From an uncultured Prevotella sp. (lineage in GTDB: Bacteria > Bacteroidota > Bacteroidia > Bacteroidales > Bacteroidaceae), in NCBI GenBank assembly GCA_938023885.1, contig CALJCU010000625.1:1-6944 (forward strand): DNA of 6,944 nt, given 5' to 3'. Positions 4,924 through 6,944 of this stretch are shown here, piece by piece (positions within the stretch are counted from its first letter, which is position 1; each line of letters starts with the position of its first letter). The notes beneath the pieces are model-generated. The model was given only the letters and a program-made list of their open reading frames with translations. It was not told the DNA's origin and did not search any database. The position numbers were made by a program, and so were the translations under genes.

Positions 4924-6099
4924 ATGAAGACAGTAATGTTTTATACTCGATTCCAACCCGTCTGTGAGAGAGGCGGTACGGAACATACAACAATCGTCAC
5001 GGCGCGGGAACTGAAAAGGCGCTATGGCGTACAGACGATAGCTGCTTATCAGATAGACTCTAAGGGTACATATGAAGGTTTCGACTTCATTTATCGTCTG
5101 CCCCGTAATTATAGGGAGGCAACAGATAAGGCTATTGGGATTGTCAGAAAGCATCATATAGATACCATCGTTGTCCAAGGCTATTTCCGCGAGATGAAGC
5201 TATTCTCTCAGGTGAAGAAGGCCGTGAATTGTAAGTTAGTCTTTGCCCACCATTTTCAACCGGGTTGGGAGAAGTTGGATCGTTCGCAGATAGCATCGAA
5301 AATAGCAAGCCACCGGGGATTAGGGAAGGTGAGATATCAGTTGAAGGATCTTCTCTTCCCGGTTTTCCAATGGCAGTCGCGTCTTAACTTGAGGAAAAGA
5401 TATATAAGGACTTTTAGACATGTTGACCGTATTGTTGTACTGTCTCCCGCCTATGTCTACCCTTTCTTGAAACTGGCGGCTGCAACTCAGGCAGAGAAGA
5501 TAAGCGTTATTCCTAACATGCTGCCTTTCGCTCCTGATGTCGTGGGGGATCTGCATCTTGAGGAAAAGGAGAAGATAGCCCTTATCGTTTCCAGACTTGA
5601 TGAACGCCAGAAACGTATCCATTTGGCACTCAACTTGTGGAGACAGACGCTTAAGGACAGGGGGCTGGAAGGTTGGCATCTTTATGTCATTGGTGATGAC
5701 AACACTCCGAAAGTTCCCATCTATGAGCAATGGGCCAGGGATAACAATATTCCTCAGGTTACCTTCCTGGGACGAGCCTGTCCGGTACCTTATTATCGGA
5801 GGGCTTCGGTTTTCTTGATGACATCCATTTGCGAGGGCCTTCCATTAACAATATTGGAAAGCAGGCAGTTTGGTGTCGTGCCCATTGCCTTTGATACTTT
5901 CGGGGCAGTGCATGATATCATTCATGATGGAGAGGACGGATTTATTATTCAGGAAGGAGACAATGCACAATATGCTGCCTGTCTCAGGAAATTGATGACG
6001 GACAGCACATTGCGGAATGCCATGGTGCGTCATGGCTTGGATTGTCTCTCACCTTTCAGTGTGGAGCAAGTCATAAAGAGGTGGAATGATATTTTGTAA
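4924..6099 (+). CDS. GT4-family glycosyltransferase
   Basis: This 391-residue GT-B-fold protein belongs to the retaining GT4 group. The N-terminal domain begins MKTVMFYTRFQP and has the GGTE turn (17-20) that corresponds to the usual GGxE/GGAE loop. The C-terminal donor-binding domain begins near residue 195 with VIPNML, then ALIVSRLDERQKR (219-231), containing the SRL and K/R residues that contact the donor phosphate. WHLYVIGDD (251-259), VTFLGR (279-284) and CEGLPLTILES (303-313) follow. Glu304 and Glu312 form the EX7E motif, and FGAVHDIIHDGEDGFII (326-342) matches the usual end of the domain. The ATG follows the GT2 stop by 11 bases, with GAGG at 4917-4920 unusually close (3 bases) as a ribosome-binding candidate. 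It is probably co-transcribed with the GT2 gene and adds another sugar to the same glycan. Specificity is unknown. Confidence 0.92.
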   Translation: MKTVMFYTRFQPVCERGGTEHTTIVTARELKRRYGVQTIAAYQIDSKGTYEGFDFIYRLPRNYREATDKAIGIVRKHHIDTIVVQGYFREMKLFSQVKKAVNCKLVFAHHFQPGWEKLDRSQIASKIASHRGLGKVRYQLKDLLFPVFQWQSRLNLRKRYIRTFRHVDRIVVLSPAYVYPFLKLAAATQAEKISVIPNMLPFAPDVVGDLHLEEKEKIALIVSRLDERQKRIHLALNLWRQTLKDRGLEGWHLYVIGDDNTPKVPIYEQWARDNNIPQVTFLGRACPVPYYRRASVFLMTSICEGLPLTILESRQFGVVPIAFDTFGAVHDIIHDGEDGFIIQEGDNAQYAACLRKLMTDSTLRNAMVRHGLDCLSPFSVEQVIKRWNDIL

Positions 6100-6119
6100 T
6101 ACGAAAAGCTTTACAATCT

Positions 6120-6144
6120 GCTGCATAATATTTAATTTTGCAGC
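6120..6144. promoter_or_regulatory. Promoter box inside a small hairpin upstream of the hydrolase gene
   Basis: TAATTTTG (6133-6140) is an exact TAnnTTTG box, with a weak TTTAC (6110-6114) about 20 bases upstream as a -33 candidate, reading towards the hydrolase ATG at 6160. The box is spanned by an inverted repeat, GCTGCA (6120-6125) and TGCAGC (6139-6144), a perfect 6-base stem with a 13-base AT-rich loop. It is not followed by a T-run, so it does not look like an intrinsic terminator of the GT4 gene. It could be an operator, or chance. Confidence 0.4.
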
Positions 6145-6159
6145 TATATATCGGTTGTT

Positions 6160-6944
6160 ATGAAGAAGAGTAATAAAATAATTCTGGGAGTTGCAGGTGT
6201 CATTCTCGGTTTTTTGATATTGAGCGTCTTGGGCGGAAGTATTTATCTTCTGGACTTTGCCCTCCATCCGGTAAAGAATAAAGGTCGCAACTATGCGGAG
6301 CAGTATCGGCTGATGCGTCACCGTTATCCGTGGGCTGTGTCATGGATGGATTCCGTTCAGCGAACGAAAGCCTTGCGTGACACGTTCGTCATGATGAGAA
6401 ATGAGGAGACGGGGCTGTTCCTTGCTGACAGCACACGTCTCCATGCCTTTATTGTCTCTGCACCCAGGAAAAACCCGCGTACAGTGGTGCTTGTGCCAGG
6501 CTATACTGACAATGCCGTGGACATGCTTCACTTTGCTTGTTTCTATAACCGTGAACTCGGTATGAATGTACTTATCCCCGACCTTCATGGCAATGGCAAG
6601 AGCGGAGGGACAGCCATGCAGATGGGATGGAACGACCGCAACGATGTGCTGCAATGGGCTGCGATAGCTGACAGTCTCTTTCGTGACTCATGGGGTCATT
6701 CGCGTATCGTCATCCATGGATGGTCCATGGGTGGTGCCACGACAATGAACATCTCGGGCATGAATACACCTTCTTATATCAGGTGTTTTATAGAGGACTG
6801 CGGATACACGTCAGTATGGGATGAGTTCAGTTATGAGCTGAAGGAGACGTTCGGACTTTCTGATTTCCCATTGCTCTACAGTGCTTCGGCGCTTTGTAAG
6901 ATTGGTTTTGGCTGGTCGTTTGGGGAGGCTTCACCGTTAAGGCA
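6160..6944 (+). CDS. Membrane-anchored alpha/beta hydrolase, C-terminus cut by the window edge
   Basis: The 261 visible codons begin MKKSNKIILG and continue with one hydrophobic segment (about residues 7-31) after a basic start, so the protein is probably anchored with its catalytic domain outside the cytoplasmic membrane. The hydrolase fold begins with TVVLVPGYTDN (108-118), the oxyanion-hole loop in PGYT form. MNVLIPDLHGNGKSGG (135-150) matches the usual DxRGxGxS block. IVIHGWSMGG (183-192) is the nucleophile elbow with catalytic Ser189, and IEDCGYTS (211-218) may hold the acid. The catalytic His would lie beyond the window. The pattern fits the YqkD/Bem46-like hydrolases of about 300-330 residues common in Bacteroidota, with no defined substrate. 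It follows the GT4 gene by 60 bases with its own promoter-like site, so it need not belong to the glycan pathway. The ATG at 6160 is chosen because the hydrophobic anchor follows at once. Confidence 0.85.
   Translation, partial: MKKSNKIILGVAGVILGFLILSVLGGSIYLLDFALHPVKNKGRNYAEQYRLMRHRYPWAVSWMDSVQRTKALRDTFVMMRNEETGLFLADSTRLHAFIVSAPRKNPRTVVLVPGYTDNAVDMLHFACFYNRELGMNVLIPDLHGNGKSGGTAMQMGWNDRNDVLQWAAIADSLFRDSWGHSRIVIHGWSMGGATTMNISGMNTPSYIRCFIEDCGYTSVWDEFSYELKETFGLSDFPLLYSASALCKIGFGWSFGEASPLR

Noticed and set aside
6120..6150. Intrinsic terminator after the GT4 gene
   Set aside because: The 6-base stem with a 13-base loop is weak, and it is followed by TATATATCGG rather than a run of T.
6049..6321. 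A 90-residue minus-strand open frame across the GT4-hydrolase gap
   Set aside because: It covers the 3' end of the GT4 gene, the promoter-like region and the hydrolase start, and its translation matches nothing known to me.

Overview
The window looks like a cell-surface polysaccharide (lipopolysaccharide, O-antigen or capsule type) locus from a Bacteroidota genome, most likely Prevotella or a close relative. The lineage call is an inference. It rests on upstream sites matching the Bacteroidota promoter consensus (TTTG, about 19-21 bases, TAnnTTTG), mostly weak Shine-Dalgarno sequences, the style of the proteins, and a DUF559 gene linked to GC-rich palindromic repeats. No RNA gene, CRISPR array or transposase gene is visible.

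Layout: (1) Bases 1-151, minus strand: the 5' end of a gene resembling lipopolysaccharide-kinase (InaA/Kdo-kinase-like) proteins. It diverges from the next gene across a 122-base region with a promoter-like site for each direction. (2) Bases 274-2954, plus strand: a two-gene unit of glf (UDP-galactopyranose mutase) followed after 5 bases by a WbbI-like galactofuranosyltransferase. (3) Bases 2946-3878, minus strand: a GT8 glycosyltransferase whose 3' end overlaps the previous gene by 9 bases, tail to tail. (4) Bases 3879-4000: a short AT-rich divergent promoter region. (5) Bases 4001-6099, plus strand: a GT2 and then a GT4 glycosyltransferase, 11 bases apart. (6) Bases 6160-6944, plus strand: a membrane-anchored alpha/beta hydrolase, cut by the window edge, with its own promoter-like site.

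The genes fit one pathway. Glf would convert UDP-galactopyranose to UDP-galactofuranose in the cytoplasm and the adjacent WbbI-like enzyme would transfer galactofuranose to a growing glycan. The GT8, GT2 and GT4 enzymes would add further sugars. The kinase-like protein at the left edge would suit an LPS or lipooligosaccharide context. Actual sugars and linkages cannot be read from the sequence.

The most striking object is inside glf. Its 547 codons are about 170 more than the usual 365-390 of the family, and the excess sits in three places, all in frame and free of stops: a 20-codon GC-rich repeat (R1, 643-702), a 23-codon imperfect palindrome (R2, 931-999), and a segment of about 140 codons encoding an apparently intact DUF559 (Vsr-like, PD-(D/E)XK-type) nuclease domain ending in a 10-codon copy of the same repeat (R3, 1450-1479). 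R3 is the reverse complement of the left arm of R2. The Glf signature motifs and the nuclease-type motifs are both preserved. This looks like an ORF-compatible mobile element that invaded a housekeeping sugar-nucleotide gene without breaking its frame.
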